This document shows positions 16,537 to 25,767 of a DNA stretch of 64,000 bases, one piece after another; positions within the stretch are counted from its first letter, which is position 1, and each line of letters opens with the position of its first letter. Source of the stretch: CAG-791 sp002392385 (GTDB lineage Bacteria; Bacillota; Clostridia; Lachnospirales; Lachnospiraceae). Location: contig CAMOIU010000002.1 of assembly GCA_946616295.1 (NCBI GenBank), positions 1 to 64,000 on the forward strand. The letters run 5' to 3'. Made by a program: the position numbers and the translations under genes. The notes below the pieces were generated by a model. The model did no database searches and was not told the origin of the DNA. It was given only the letters and a program-made list of their open reading frames with translations.

Positions 16537-17958
16537 ATGAAGAGAAAGAATCACAGAAGAGGAGCAGGCGTACTGCTGGCGCTCATCATCGCCGCCGCGG
16601 CGGCGCTCACAGGATGCGCGGGCAAGCCTACCTCTCAGAGCCTTGCCAAGACCGCCTCTGAAAAGATGGGGGAGATCAAGTCAGCCTCCCTGGAAGAGAC
16701 CCTGGTCATGGACGCCTCCATCGGCGCGGAGGGCATGTCGGTGGATCTCAAGCTCAATATGGGCATCAGCGGAGACGTTATTGTGGATCCCTATACGGCC
16801 CACTTGAAGATGAAGATGGACCTGGAAGCCATGGGCCAGTCTGAGACGGTCAAGTCCGAGGTCTACGCCGAGAGAGACGGCGATAAGCTGGTGACCTACA
16901 CCACCGATGACGGAAGCAACTGGGTCAGGAGCGAGGAGGCCATGTCTGAAGCGGCTCTCACCGGTATGCTGAACTTCGATCTCTATAACCTGATCGCGGA
17001 CGGCACGGTGGAGGCGGTACTGGCGGAGGAGACCCAGACCATCGGCGACAAGGAAGTCTATGTGCTGACCCTGGAGATGAAGGGCGAGCAGCTTGAGGAG
17101 GCCATGGCTTCTTCCGTGAGTGCCGCGGGTGACGCGGGCGCCCTGTTCAAGGATGTCGATCTGACCGGGGTCACCGCGCCGACCACCGTTTATATCGATA
17201 AGAAGAGCGGCTACCCCGTCAGACTGGAGATGGATATGTCCGGGCTGGGCGCGACGCTTCTGTCCTCCGCCATGGGCATGTCCGGCGAGGACTACAGCAT
17301 GGATGTGCGGGAATTCACCGTCCGCGTGGATCTGTCCGCCTTCAATACCATCGACCAGATCGCCATCCCTGATCAGGCGCGCAGCGCCAAAGAGGGGGCG
17401 GATCAGGATCTTCTGGAAGGGCTGACCGACGTTCCGACAGCGCCGGAGACCGATGTGAAGGAGGAGACCACAGACGAAGGCTACACCGATGAGATGAAGA
17501 CCGGGGACCGGGCCGAACTGACGATGGGCGATTCCCACGCCGTGATCACCAAGCCCGAGGGATTCGACGAGCTCCGCTACTCCGACGACTATGCCTCGGC
17601 GGATGTCTATGACAACGGAGCCATGACGGATATCTTCTATTATCTCTTTGAAAACACGACCATGGACCAGTATCTGGACTTCACGGACGCCTCCTACATG
17701 CGGGAGGACGCCGACTATTCCAACGTGAAGGAGGGCGAGATCCAGAGCGGCACCATCGGCGGCCACGAGGCCAAATGGAAGAAGACTTCCTTTGACTATT
17801 CGAACCTGGCCTTCATCAAATATGAGATCTGCATGCAGGCCGGCGGGAACAACATCCTGTCCGTGGAGATCACCTGCACCAATGACGCGGGGACCGAGCA
17901 GTGGTTCGACGAGAAGGCCCTGCTGGAGAACGTCCTCTCCCATATCGAGATCAAGTGA
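16537..17958 (+). CDS. Predicted lipoprotein (DUF6612-like N-terminal domain)
   Basis: A 473-residue exported protein. The basic N-terminus, the hydrophobic run GVLLALIIAAAAA and the lipobox LTGC (cysteine near residue 28) indicate lipid anchoring at the outer face of the membrane. The next ~260 residues (repeated beta stretches, e.g. MKMDLEAMGQSETVKSEVY and TTVYIDKKSGYPVRLEMDM) resemble DUF6612-type domains, related in fold to LolA/LppX lipid carriers. A Thr/Glu-rich linker (near 300-325) leads to a second domain of about 150 residues. ATG 16537 follows GGGAGGATGG. Ligand unknown. Confidence 0.78.
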   Translation: MKRKNHRRGAGVLLALIIAAAAALTGCAGKPTSQSLAKTASEKMGEIKSASLEETLVMDASIGAEGMSVDLKLNMGISGDVIVDPYTAHLKMKMDLEAMGQSETVKSEVYAERDGDKLVTYTTDDGSNWVRSEEAMSEAALTGMLNFDLYNLIADGTVEAVLAEETQTIGDKEVYVLTLEMKGEQLEEAMASSVSAAGDAGALFKDVDLTGVTAPTTVYIDKKSGYPVRLEMDMSGLGATLLSSAMGMSGEDYSMDVREFTVRVDLSAFNTIDQIAIPDQARSAKEGADQDLLEGLTDVPTAPETDVKEETTDEGYTDEMKTGDRAELTMGDSHAVITKPEGFDELRYSDDYASADVYDNGAMTDIFYYLFENTTMDQYLDFTDASYMREDADYSNVKEGEIQSGTIGGHEAKWKKTSFDYSNLAFIKYEICMQAGGNNILSVEITCTNDAGTEQWFDEKALLENVLSHIEIK

Positions 17959-17963
17959 CATTC

Positions 17964-17993
17964 TTGCGCGGCGGACTGACGCTGTGCTATAAT
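17964..17993 (+). promoter_or_regulatory. Promoter of the PIN-like protein gene
   Basis: TTGCGC (17964-17969), 18-bp spacer, consensus TATAAT (17988-17993) with TG at 17985-17986 (extended -10). It overlaps the most upstream ATG of the next frame, which argues for a later start. Confidence 0.7.
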
Positions 17994-18024
17994 GCCAATG
18001 TTCCGACCCGGCCGGGTGTTGAAT

Positions 18025-19155
18025 GTGAAAGTGACATATCTGATCGACAGTGAGAATGTCGGAGATTTCTGGATCCCCCTGCTGGACCTTCCCGCGGAGG
18101 AGACCGAGCTGGTGGTGTTCTATACCAGGAACAGCCCCCACATGAGCTATGAGAGCCTGATCAGGCTCAAGGAATCCGACAGACACGTGACCTTTATCAA
18201 ATGTTACGAGGGAACCAATGCGCTGGACTTCCAGCTCGTGAGCGAGATGGGCTACCGGATCGCTCTGAGGAACAGCGACAGTTATGTGATCGTGACCAAT
18301 GATACGGGATACGACGCAGCAGTTAAGTATTGGAAGCATAAGAAATGTGCCGTGAAGCGCATTACCGGAAAGGAATGCCGCTACATCGACAGACGGGCCA
18401 GGGAACGAGACGAGGAAGAGAGACCGGCGGAACAGGACAGGGCCGCACAGACCTCTGCGGAAGAGAAGCAGCAGACGCCTGCGGAGACTGCGCCTGTGCA
18501 GAAGGCCGCGCCTGCCCCTGCTGACAGGGAGATCCCCGCAGCGGAGGAGGCGGTGACAGAGCCTGCGGCTGAGACGGAAACGGCGGAGGAGACCGTACAG
18601 ACACCTGTACAGGAGGAAGCGCCGGAAGAGGCTCAGGAAGAGCAGGACCAGCCGGCAGAGGAGACATCCTCGGAGACAGCCCGGGATGCGGAACCGGAAG
18701 CCGCGGAAGAAGCGGAGGCCGTAGAGGCTGAAGCGGAAGAGCCCGCGGCGGAAGAGGTACAGAAGAAGGGACTCAGCGATAAGGACCTGCTGGAGATCGA
18801 GATGATCGTCTCCTGCATCGGCCCGGAGAACCTCGCGGAGATCCACAATCAGCTCGCCCTGTTTTTCGGCGAGCGCGGCAAGGAGATCTATCAGGGACTC
18901 AAGAACGGAGAGATCACCGTAAATCCTCAGAAGGGGGAGACGGTGGAGAAGTATCAGGTCTACGGACAGCTGATCTTCGCGAGAGCCGAGGAGGAGTACC
19001 CTCGGGATCTGCCGCAGTTCCTGCTGGACAGCAGCGACAAGATGAAGAATCTGAACTCTCTTCGCTACGCTCTGCTTAAGCATTACGGAAAGGACAAGGG
19101 ACACAGGTATTACTATCTCCTGAAGCCTTTTGTCAAGGTACTCAATCAAATGTAA
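18025..19155 (+). CDS. PIN/NYN-like domain protein with long acidic linker
   Basis: About 376 residues. Residues 1-125 read as a PIN-like nuclease fold: VTYLIDSENVGDFW (with the acidic D-x-E-N motif), ELVVFYTRNSPHMS, KCYEGTNALDFQLVSEMGY and VIVTNDTGYDAAVKYW, giving the spaced acidic residues (Asp, Asp, Asp) typical of the metal site. Residues ~130-250 are a Glu/Ala/Pro/Thr-rich, strongly acidic, low-complexity linker. The C-terminal ~125 residues (from GLSDKDLLEIEMIV) form a conserved-looking helical domain ending in Lys/Tyr-rich sequence. The start is uncertain (17998, 18016 and 18025 all in frame, none with a clear ribosome site); the -10 box excludes 17992. RNA cleavage is plausible but not shown. 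Confidence 0.72.
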   Translation: MKVTYLIDSENVGDFWIPLLDLPAEETELVVFYTRNSPHMSYESLIRLKESDRHVTFIKCYEGTNALDFQLVSEMGYRIALRNSDSYVIVTNDTGYDAAVKYWKHKKCAVKRITGKECRYIDRRARERDEEERPAEQDRAAQTSAEEKQQTPAETAPVQKAAPAPADREIPAAEEAVTEPAAETETAEETVQTPVQEEAPEEAQEEQDQPAEETSSETARDAEPEAAEEAEAVEAEAEEPAAEEVQKKGLSDKDLLEIEMIVSCIGPENLAEIHNQLALFFGERGKEIYQGLKNGEITVNPQKGETVEKYQVYGQLIFARAEEEYPRDLPQFLLDSSDKMKNLNSLRYALLKHYGKDKGHRYYYLLKPFVKVLNQM

Positions 19156-19182
19156 AAAAGGAAGAGCCGGGAAGGAACGAGA

Positions 19183-19223
19183 ACGGGCCGCCTCACTGCC
19201 GGAAGGGGAGTGGCGGTCCGTTT
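19183..19223 (+). terminator. Intrinsic terminator after the PIN-like gene
   Basis: ACGGGCCGCC-TC-ACT (from 19183) pairs with AGT-GGCGGTCCGT (ending 19221) with one G-T pair and a small bulge, followed by TTTCTG. Confidence 0.65.
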
Positions 19224-19265
19224 CTGTACCTGCTTCCGCGGCGGAAAGGACCGGACGGAGGGGAG

Positions 19266-20801
19266 ATGCCGGATACAAGAGAGGAAGTGCGGGAGATCCG
19301 CATGGATGCGGCAGCCTGGGAGGAGAGCCTGCCGGCGGCCTACAGAATGCGCATGCAGGAGCTTCTGGGCGATGAATACGCCGCCTTCATGGCGGCGGGC
19401 GAGAGGCCCCGCAGGCCGTCTCTGCGGATCAATCCCCTGAAAGAGGGGGAGGACGCGGCCGTGACAGAGGCCCTTGGGACCACGTCTGAGGACCGGGTAC
19501 CCTGGGAGGAGACCGGCCGCTACTGCGCGGCGGATGCCCGCCCCGGCAGGACGGTCATGCATGAGGCGGGGGCCTTCTATATGCAGGAGGCCAGCGCCAT
19601 GCTGCCCGCGGCCATAGCGGCGCCCCAGCCGGGAGAATATGTACTGGACCTCTGCGCCGCGCCGGGGGGCAAGAGCACCCAGGCGGCCGGCAGGCTCCTG
19701 GGACAGGGTCTCCTTGTGGCCAATGAGATCCATCCGGCCAGGGCCCGGATCCTGTCCGGCAACCTGGAGAGAATGGGCGTGCGCAACGCGGTGGTCACCA
19801 ACGAGGACCCCGCGGTGCTGGAGGGCCGTTTTCACGCCTTCTTTGATCTGGTGATGGTGGACGCCCCCTGCTCGGGCGAGGGGATGTTCCGCAAGGAGCC
19901 CCAGGCCGTGACGGACTGGAGCCCGGAGACGGTCAGCATGTGCGCCGCCCGCCAGGAGAGGATCCTGGAGGCGGCCGCCGCCATGACGGCGCCCGGGGGA
20001 CGGATCGTATATTCCACCTGTACCTTCGCCCCGGAGGAGGACGAGGAGCAGGTGCTGGCCTTTCTCCGCCGGCACCCGGAGTTCCGTCTGGAGACGCCGG
20101 CCCTCCTGGCTGAGGGCTGCCGGGGCCTGCGCCCGGGCCTGTCCCTGGGAGACGCAGAAGACCGCGCTCTGTGCGGGAAGATGGTCAGGATCTGGCCCCA
20201 CAGGGCAGAGGGCGAGGGACATTTCGCCGCCCTCATGGTCAAGGAAGGCAAGGCCATGCCCCATGTATTGTCCGGCACAGGCCCCGCCTCTGCGGGAGCC
20301 GGGACCAGGAAGGACAGGAAGAAACGCGCCGGACGCGGCGCCGGGGACAAGGCCCAGGTCCAGGAGGCCCTCAAGCTGTGGGCCCAGTTTGCGGAGGACC
20401 AGCTCACCGCCGCCTGTTCCCTGCCTGCCGCAGACAAGCTGACGCCCGCTGACGTCGTCCTCTTCGGGGAGGAGCTGTATCTGCTGCCGGCGCCCCTCAG
20501 GCTGGAGGGCCTCCGGGTGCTGCGCCCCGGGCTCCATCTGGGAACGGTGAGAAAAGGGCGCCTGATCCCCGCCCACGCCCTGGCCATGGCCCTGGGGCCG
20601 GAGGAGTGCGCGGATGTCTATGAAACGGAGGCGGAGGGACCGGCTGCCAGAGCCTGGCTGCGGGGCGAGAGCCTCAGCGACAGCGACGGGACCGGCGGCC
20701 GGGGCTGGACCCTGGTCTGCGCGGGCGGCAGGAGCCTGGGCTGGGGGAGAAGAGCCGGCAATATGATCAAGAATCATTATCCGAGAGGTCTCCGAAGATA
20801 A
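19266..20801 (+). CDS. RsmF/RsmB-type rRNA (cytosine-C5) methyltransferase
   Basis: A 511-residue NOL1/NOP2/Sun family enzyme that places methyl groups on cytosine C5 in rRNA with S-adenosylmethionine. The SAM site VLDLCAAPGGKSTQ lies near residues 125-138. The two cysteines of the mechanism are in MVDAPCSGEGMFRK and YSTCTFAPEEDEEQV. The GMFRK sequence after the first cysteine and the C-terminal extension of about 190 residues (RsmF_C/PUA-like region) match the Firmicute RsmF-like group more than RsmB. A GGAG-rich site precedes ATG 19266. The target base is not known. Confidence 0.88.
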   Translation: MPDTREEVREIRMDAAAWEESLPAAYRMRMQELLGDEYAAFMAAGERPRRPSLRINPLKEGEDAAVTEALGTTSEDRVPWEETGRYCAADARPGRTVMHEAGAFYMQEASAMLPAAIAAPQPGEYVLDLCAAPGGKSTQAAGRLLGQGLLVANEIHPARARILSGNLERMGVRNAVVTNEDPAVLEGRFHAFFDLVMVDAPCSGEGMFRKEPQAVTDWSPETVSMCAARQERILEAAAAMTAPGGRIVYSTCTFAPEEDEEQVLAFLRRHPEFRLETPALLAEGCRGLRPGLSLGDAEDRALCGKMVRIWPHRAEGEGHFAALMVKEGKAMPHVLSGTGPASAGAGTRKDRKKRAGRGAGDKAQVQEALKLWAQFAEDQLTAACSLPAADKLTPADVVLFGEELYLLPAPLRLEGLRVLRPGLHLGTVRKGRLIPAHALAMALGPEECADVYETEAEGPAARAWLRGESLSDSDGTGGRGWTLVCAGGRSLGWGRRAGNMIKNHYPRGLRR

Positions 20802-20810
20802 AGTTGGGTA

Positions 20811-20839
20811 TGGAACACAGAGATACAATCTGTTATAAT
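20811..20839 (+). promoter_or_regulatory. Promoter of the PPi-phosphofructokinase gene
   Basis: TGGAAC (20811-20816), 17 bp, consensus TATAAT (20834-20839). The -35 box is weak. Confidence 0.55.
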
Positions 20840-20890
20840 CAGTCACGGTCATTCATCTTATTTTGATTTTTGCACAAGAAGGAGAGAAAA

Positions 20891-22132
20891 ATGAAGCGCA
20901 ATGTAGTAGTCGGACAGTCCGGCGGTCCTACCGCCGTTATCAATTCTTCCATCGCGGGCGTATATTTTGAGGCCAAGCAGCAGGGATACCAGAAGGTCTA
21001 TGGCATGATCCACGGTATCGAGGGATTCCTGCAGGGCAAGATCGTGGACCTGGACGAGTATCTGGCGGATCCCATGGGGATCGAGCTGCTCAAGAGGACT
21101 CCTTCCGCCTTCCTCGGAAGCTGCCGTTTCAAGATGCCCGCCATCGAGGGTCATGAGGACGTCTATCAGAAGATCATCGATATCATGGAAGAGAACGAGA
21201 TCGACACCCTCTTCTATGCGGGCGGCAACGACTCCATGGATACCGTGAAGATGCTCTCTGATTACGCTGCCGCCACCGGCAGGAAGCAGACCTTCATGGG
21301 CGTTCCCAAGACCATCGACAACGATCTGCCCATCACGGATCACTGCCCCGGCTACAGCAGCGCTGCCAAGTATATCGGCACCTCCATCAAGGAGATCATC
21401 CGCGACAACGAATCCTTCGGCGCCGCCAAGCCCACCATCGTTGTGGTGGAGATCATGGGCCGTCACGCCGGCTGGCTGACCGCTGCTGCCGCTCTTGCCA
21501 AGGGCGACGACTGCTCCGGCTGCGACGCTATCTATCTGCCTGAGCGCACCTTCGACCTGGACGAGTTCATGGCCAAGGTCAAGCACCTCGCTGCGACCAA
21601 GCACAGCGTTGTGATCGCTGTTTCCGAGGGTATCCACACCGCGGACGGCAAGTTCGTCTGCGAGGCCGGCGGCGCCGTACTGCCCGTCGACGCTTTCGGT
21701 CACAAGCAGCTGGGCGGCACCGCCTCCAACCTCTGCCGCATCATCGCCGCGGAGACCGGTCTGAAGACCCGTGCCATCGAGTTCTCCACCCTGCAGAGAG
21801 CCGGTTCCCACATCTCCTCCCTGACAGACGTGAACGAAGCCTTCGAGTCCGGCCGCGCCAGCGCGCGTGCCGCCGCGGAAGGCAAGACGGCCCTGATGCC
21901 CGTTCTGGTCCGCGAGAGCCAGGATCCTTATCTGTGCGGCATCGATCTGCACGATATCCACGACATCGCCAACGTGGAGAAGCCTGTGCCGGATGAGTTC
22001 ATCACCGAGGACGGCTGCGGCATCACCGAGGCCTATCTGGAATATGCTCGTCCGCTGATCATGGGTGAGCTGATCCCCGTCTACGTGGACGGACTTCCCA
22101 GACACCTGGTCATGAAGGAGCTCTTCGACTGA
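20891..22132 (+). CDS. pfp: Diphosphate-dependent 6-phosphofructokinase
   Basis: Interconverts fructose-6-phosphate and fructose-1,6-bisphosphate with pyrophosphate as donor, a reversible glycolytic step. The 413-residue protein shows GQSGGPTAVINSS at residues 9-21, AGGNDSMDT (the ATP-type enzyme has GGDGS; the Asp after Asn/Asp is the mark of PPi enzymes) and PKTIDND, where lysine replaces the glycine of ATP enzymes (PGTIDND). The motif MGRHAGW is intact. ATG 20891 lies six bases after AAGGAGAG. The gene is monocistronic between its promoter and a hairpin terminator. Confidence 0.93.
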   Translation: MKRNVVVGQSGGPTAVINSSIAGVYFEAKQQGYQKVYGMIHGIEGFLQGKIVDLDEYLADPMGIELLKRTPSAFLGSCRFKMPAIEGHEDVYQKIIDIMEENEIDTLFYAGGNDSMDTVKMLSDYAAATGRKQTFMGVPKTIDNDLPITDHCPGYSSAAKYIGTSIKEIIRDNESFGAAKPTIVVVEIMGRHAGWLTAAAALAKGDDCSGCDAIYLPERTFDLDEFMAKVKHLAATKHSVVIAVSEGIHTADGKFVCEAGGAVLPVDAFGHKQLGGTASNLCRIIAAETGLKTRAIEFSTLQRAGSHISSLTDVNEAFESGRASARAAAEGKTALMPVLVRESQDPYLCGIDLHDIHDIANVEKPVPDEFITEDGCGITEAYLEYARPLIMGELIPVYVDGLPRHLVMKELFD

Positions 22133-22174
22133 GACCTTCCGGGAACAGTAAACTAAGAAAGAAGCAGGAACAGC

Positions 22175-22222
22175 GGGCCGTTGTGTTAAGGATGTGACTT
22201 AATACGACGGCCCTTCCGGTTT
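22175..22222 (+). terminator. Terminator hairpin after the phosphofructokinase gene
   Basis: A 16-bp stem (22175-22190 with 22198-22213, two G-T pairs, 7-nt loop) is followed by TTCCGGTTTG. The T tract is interrupted. Confidence 0.6.
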
Positions 22223-22234
22223 GAGAGGTGGATT

Positions 22235-23605
22235 TTGGACCTTTTTTCCTATATGCGCGAGCAGGATATGGAGGAGGAATCGCCGCTGGCGGCCAGACTG
22301 CGTCCCCGTACGCTGGAGGAGGTCGTCGGACAGCGCCATATACTGGGGGAGGGCAAGCTGCTGCAGAGGGCCATCATGGCCGACAAGCTGGGCAGCGTCC
22401 TTTTCTATGGACCGCCCGGCACCGGCAAGACGACCCTGGCCATGGTCATCGCCGGCGTCACCAGATCAGAATTCGTCCAGATCAATGCCACGTCCTCCGG
22501 CAAGAAGGAGATGGAGGATGTCATCCGCAGGGCCAGGGAAGTGCGGGGCATGTACGGGAAGAAGACAATCCTCTTCATTGACGAGATCCACCGCTTCAAT
22601 AAATCCCAGCAGGACTACCTGCTGCCCTTCGTGGAGGACGGCACGGTCACCCTGATCGGGGCGACGACGGAGAATCCTTATTTTGAGGTCAACGGGGCGC
22701 TCCTGTCCCGGTCCCTGCTCTTCGAGCTCCATCCCCTGGACAGGGAGGATGTCCGTGCCCTGATCCTGCGGGCCGTCACGGACCGGGAGAGAGGCATGGG
22801 CGCCTACGGCGCCGCCATCGACCCGGAGGCCGCGGACTGGCTGGCGGACGTGGCGGGCGGAGATGCCCGCAAGGCCCTCAATGCCGTGGAACTGGCCGTC
22901 CTGACGACGCCCCCTTCGGGAGACGGCGTCATCCATCTGACGGAGGATGTGCTCAGGGAGTGCGTCCAGAACAGGCCGGCCCGTTACGACAAGAAGGGCG
23001 ACAACCACTACGATACCATCTCCGCTTTTATCAAAAGCATGCGGGGGAGCGATCCGGACGCGGCCGTCTACTATCTGGCCAGAATGCTGGAGGCGGGAGA
23101 GCAGCCGGAATTCATCGCCCGCCGTATCATGATCTGTGCCTCTGAGGACGTGGGCAACGCCGATCCCATGGCCATGGTGGTGGCCGTCAACTGCTCGCTG
23201 GCCTGTGAGCGGCTGGGGATGCCGGAATCCCAGATCGTCCTGGCCCAGGCGGCGGAATATGTGGCCACGGCCCCCAAGAGCAATACGGCCGTGGAGTCGG
23301 TCTCTCAGGCCCGGGCGCTGGTAGAGGAAACGGGGCCCCTTCCCATTCCCGGCTATCTCCGGGACGCCCACTACGACGGCGCCCGGTTCATGGGCCGCGG
23401 ACTGGGCTACCAGTATGCCCACGAATACGAGGGACACTACAGCGGACAGCCCTATCTCCCGGAGGAGATCCGGGGCAGAAAGCTCTACCATCCCTCTGAG
23501 AACGGCCATGAGCAGGAGATCCGCAGGTATATGGCCGCCCTGACGGGAGACGGTCGTTACACTGAGCCGGAGACGCTCAGACAGAGAGGAGAGGAGACGC
23601 CATGA
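22235..23605 (+). CDS. rarA: Replication-associated recombination protein RarA (MgsA)
   Basis: A 456-residue AAA+ ATPase of the clamp-loader type acting at stalled replication forks. Walker A GPPGTGKTT is near residues 59-67, Walker B FIDEIHRFNKSQQD near 113-126, sensor 1 IGATTENPYFE; the C-terminal tetramerisation part has ARRIMICASEDVGNADPMA and the family ending with YHPSENGHEQEIRRYM. TTG 22235 (MDLFSYMREQDME) is chosen since it gives the typical RarA N-terminus and follows GAGAGGTGG. Its stop overlaps the DUF4364 start (ATGA-type), indicating coupling. Confidence 0.95.
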   Translation: MDLFSYMREQDMEEESPLAARLRPRTLEEVVGQRHILGEGKLLQRAIMADKLGSVLFYGPPGTGKTTLAMVIAGVTRSEFVQINATSSGKKEMEDVIRRAREVRGMYGKKTILFIDEIHRFNKSQQDYLLPFVEDGTVTLIGATTENPYFEVNGALLSRSLLFELHPLDREDVRALILRAVTDRERGMGAYGAAIDPEAADWLADVAGGDARKALNAVELAVLTTPPSGDGVIHLTEDVLRECVQNRPARYDKKGDNHYDTISAFIKSMRGSDPDAAVYYLARMLEAGEQPEFIARRIMICASEDVGNADPMAMVVAVNCSLACERLGMPESQIVLAQAAEYVATAPKSNTAVESVSQARALVEETGPLPIPGYLRDAHYDGARFMGRGLGYQYAHEYEGHYSGQPYLPEEIRGRKLYHPSENGHEQEIRRYMAALTGDGRYTEPETLRQRGEETP

Positions 23606-24111
23606 CATCATCGCTGACGACAGGCAAGCTCCTGGTCCTCTACATGCTGGACCGGACAGGCGGCCCCATCGCCATGCCCCGCCTGTCGGAATTCCTTCTG
23701 GACCAGTGTCTGGTCAATCTGCTGACCCTGACCCAGAGCTACGCGGAGCTGGAGGAGAGCGGTCTCGTGCGGGCTGAGAATGACCCGGACAGGACCTTCC
23801 TGTACCTGACCCCGGAGGGGGAGGAGACCCTCCGTCTCTTCTACGGCCATCTGGACGCGGGCCTCAGGGCCGCGGCCGACCGGTATCTGAAGGAGAACGG
23901 AGAGGAGCTGCGGGACGAGAGAGACCTGCGCGCGGACTACCACAAGGTCCAGGGCGGCTTCGAAGTGACACTCAAGGCCTCTGAAAAGGGGATCCGCCTC
24001 ATGGAGATCACCCTGCGGCTGCCCGACGAGGAGAGCGCCCGGGAAGCGGCCGGACAGCTCAAGAAAAACAGTGAGGAGATCTACAGCCTCCTCATTGAAA
24101 AAATAATGTGA
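23602..24111 (+). CDS. DUF4364 family protein
   Basis: A 169-residue protein of the DUF4364 family, common in Clostridia. The N-terminal ~75 residues look like a winged helix: KLLVLYMLDRTGGPIAMPRL, then SYAELEESGLVRAEND and TFLYLTPEGEETL, as in PadR/MarR-like domains. The C-terminal half has beta strands with the FEVTLKASEKGIRLMEITLRL stretch. It overlaps rarA by four bases. DNA binding is plausible from the winged-helix pattern; the role is unknown. Confidence 0.85.
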   Translation: MTSSLTTGKLLVLYMLDRTGGPIAMPRLSEFLLDQCLVNLLTLTQSYAELEESGLVRAENDPDRTFLYLTPEGEETLRLFYGHLDAGLRAAADRYLKENGEELRDERDLRADYHKVQGGFEVTLKASEKGIRLMEITLRLPDEESAREAAGQLKKNSEEIYSLLIEKIM

Positions 24112-24130
24112 AGTCTATATAATCAGATCA

Positions 24131-24154
24131 AGAGGGCACACACATGTGCCCTCT
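24131..24154 (+). terminator. Hairpin after DUF4364, weak terminator
   Basis: A perfect 10-bp stem AGAGGGCACA / TGTGCCCTCT with a 4-nt loop, 20 bp after the stop codon. No T tract follows (CTGTAAAG), so termination here is uncertain. The remaining ~215 bases to rho hold no gene that I can support. Confidence 0.45.
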
Positions 24155-24371
24155 CTGTAAAGATGCCGGCGGTTCCATCTCTTATTTATGCCGCGGCGCT
24201 GTTCTGTCGTATATGCCTGTCAGCAGTATCATGCATTTTAATCCCACGCATACATTTATAAAGAGATGACCGGAAACGTCTGCTCTGCCCGGCGGCCGAC
24301 GGTCGTCTGTTCAGGGAAGCTGCATAGCAGCCGCGTGCCGTAAAAAGGCATAGAAAGGATCATTTCAATAT

Positions 24372-25736
24372 ATGACAAGAGATAGATATGAAACGCTGTC
24401 GCTGCACGATCTCCGGGAGATCGCCAAGAACCGCGGCATGAAACGGACATCCACCCTTCGGAAAGCGGAGCTCATCGACGCCATGCTCAAGCAGGACGAG
24501 ATCGACGCCCAGAAGATCCAGGCACAGAACAAGGGCAAGATCCCTAAAAGCATTCAGCAGCGGGCGGACTCGCCGGTTGTTCACAAGGACAGTTTCCAGA
24601 AGGAACTGGACAGCGGCAATATGGCCAACGGCATCCTGGAGGTCATGACCGACGGCTTCGGATTCATACGCTGCGCCAACTATCTGCCCGGTGAGAACGA
24701 CATTTATGTCTCCCCCAGCCAGATCCGCCGTTTCAACCTCAAGACCGGCGACGTCATCGTCGGCAACATCCGTGTGAAGACCAGGGAGGAGAAATTCAGC
24801 GCCCTGCTCTATGTAAAGTCCGTCAACGGCATGCGGCCGGAAGAGGCCACCCGCCGTTACAATTTCGAGAACATGACCCCCATATTTCCGTCGGAGCGGA
24901 TCCGTTTGGAAAGGCCCGGTGCCGGCATCTCCATGCGGGTGATGGACCTGATGAGTCCGGTGGGCAAGGGCCAGAGAGGCATGATCGTATCCCCGCCCAA
25001 GGCCGGCAAGACGACCCTCCTCAAGGAAGTAGCCAAATCGGTCAAGATCGGCAACCCGGAGATCCACCTGATCATTCTCCTGATCGACGAGCGGCCGGAG
25101 GAGGTGACCGACATTAAGGAGGCCATCGAGGGCCCCGGCGTGGAGGTGATCTACTCCACCTTCGATGAGCTGCCCGAACACCACAAGCGGGTGTCGGAGA
25201 TGGCCATCGAGCGGGCCAAAAGGCTGGTGGAGCACAAGAAGGACGTCATGATCCTTCTGGACAGCATCACCCGGCTGACCCGGGCCTACAACCTGACAGA
25301 GACTCCCAGCGGCAGGACCCTGTCCGGCGGTCTGGACCCGGCCGCCCTCCATATGCCTAAACGGTTCTTCGGCGCGGCCAGGAACATGCGGGAGGGCGGC
25401 AGCCTGACCATCCTCGCCACGGCCCTGATCGAGACGGGCAGCAAGATGGACGAGGTGGTCTACGAGGAGTTCAAGGGGACCGGCAACATGGAGCTGGTCC
25501 TGGACAGAAGGATGTCGGAGCGCAGGGTCTTCCCGGCCATCGATATCCAGAAATCGGGCACCCGCAGGGACGACCTGCTGCTGTCGCCGGATGAGCTGGA
25601 GGCCATCAACACGGTCCGCCGGGCCTTCATCGGCAGCCAGGGAGCGGAGAATGTCAACCAGGTGCTGGACCTGTTCGCGCGGACCCGCAATAACGGCGAG
25701 TTCGTGGCCATGGTCAGCAGACAGAAATGGATGTAA
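24372..25736 (+). CDS. rho: Transcription termination factor Rho
   Basis: A hexameric RNA helicase that ends transcription at unstructured C-rich sites. The 454 residues hold an N-terminal SAP-like segment (LSLHDLREIAKNRGMKR), the RNA-binding cold-shock domain (ILEVMTDGFGFIRCANYLPG, with the GFGFIR RNP-like motif) and the RecA-like ATPase with Walker A SPPKAGKTTLL near residue 208, the LIDERPEEVTD motif and Q/R-loop SITRLTRAYN. ATG 24372 is preceded by GAAAGGATC at a somewhat long distance. A 260-bp untranslated region upstream leaves room for a regulatory leader. Confidence 0.97.
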   Translation: MTRDRYETLSLHDLREIAKNRGMKRTSTLRKAELIDAMLKQDEIDAQKIQAQNKGKIPKSIQQRADSPVVHKDSFQKELDSGNMANGILEVMTDGFGFIRCANYLPGENDIYVSPSQIRRFNLKTGDVIVGNIRVKTREEKFSALLYVKSVNGMRPEEATRRYNFENMTPIFPSERIRLERPGAGISMRVMDLMSPVGKGQRGMIVSPPKAGKTTLLKEVAKSVKIGNPEIHLIILLIDERPEEVTDIKEAIEGPGVEVIYSTFDELPEHHKRVSEMAIERAKRLVEHKKDVMILLDSITRLTRAYNLTETPSGRTLSGGLDPAALHMPKRFFGAARNMREGGSLTILATALIETGSKMDEVVYEEFKGTGNMELVLDRRMSERRVFPAIDIQKSGTRRDDLLLSPDELEAINTVRRAFIGSQGAENVNQVLDLFARTRNNGEFVAMVSRQKWM

Positions 25737-25767
25737 TCATTTAAAAAGGTTTAACAAGGAAGTAGTT

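Noticed and set aside
16681..19278. An 865-codon minus-strand frame across the lipoprotein and PIN-like genes
   Set aside because: It spans two genes and a promoter; its Arg/Leu/Ser repeats mirror the acidic linker codons of the PIN-like protein.
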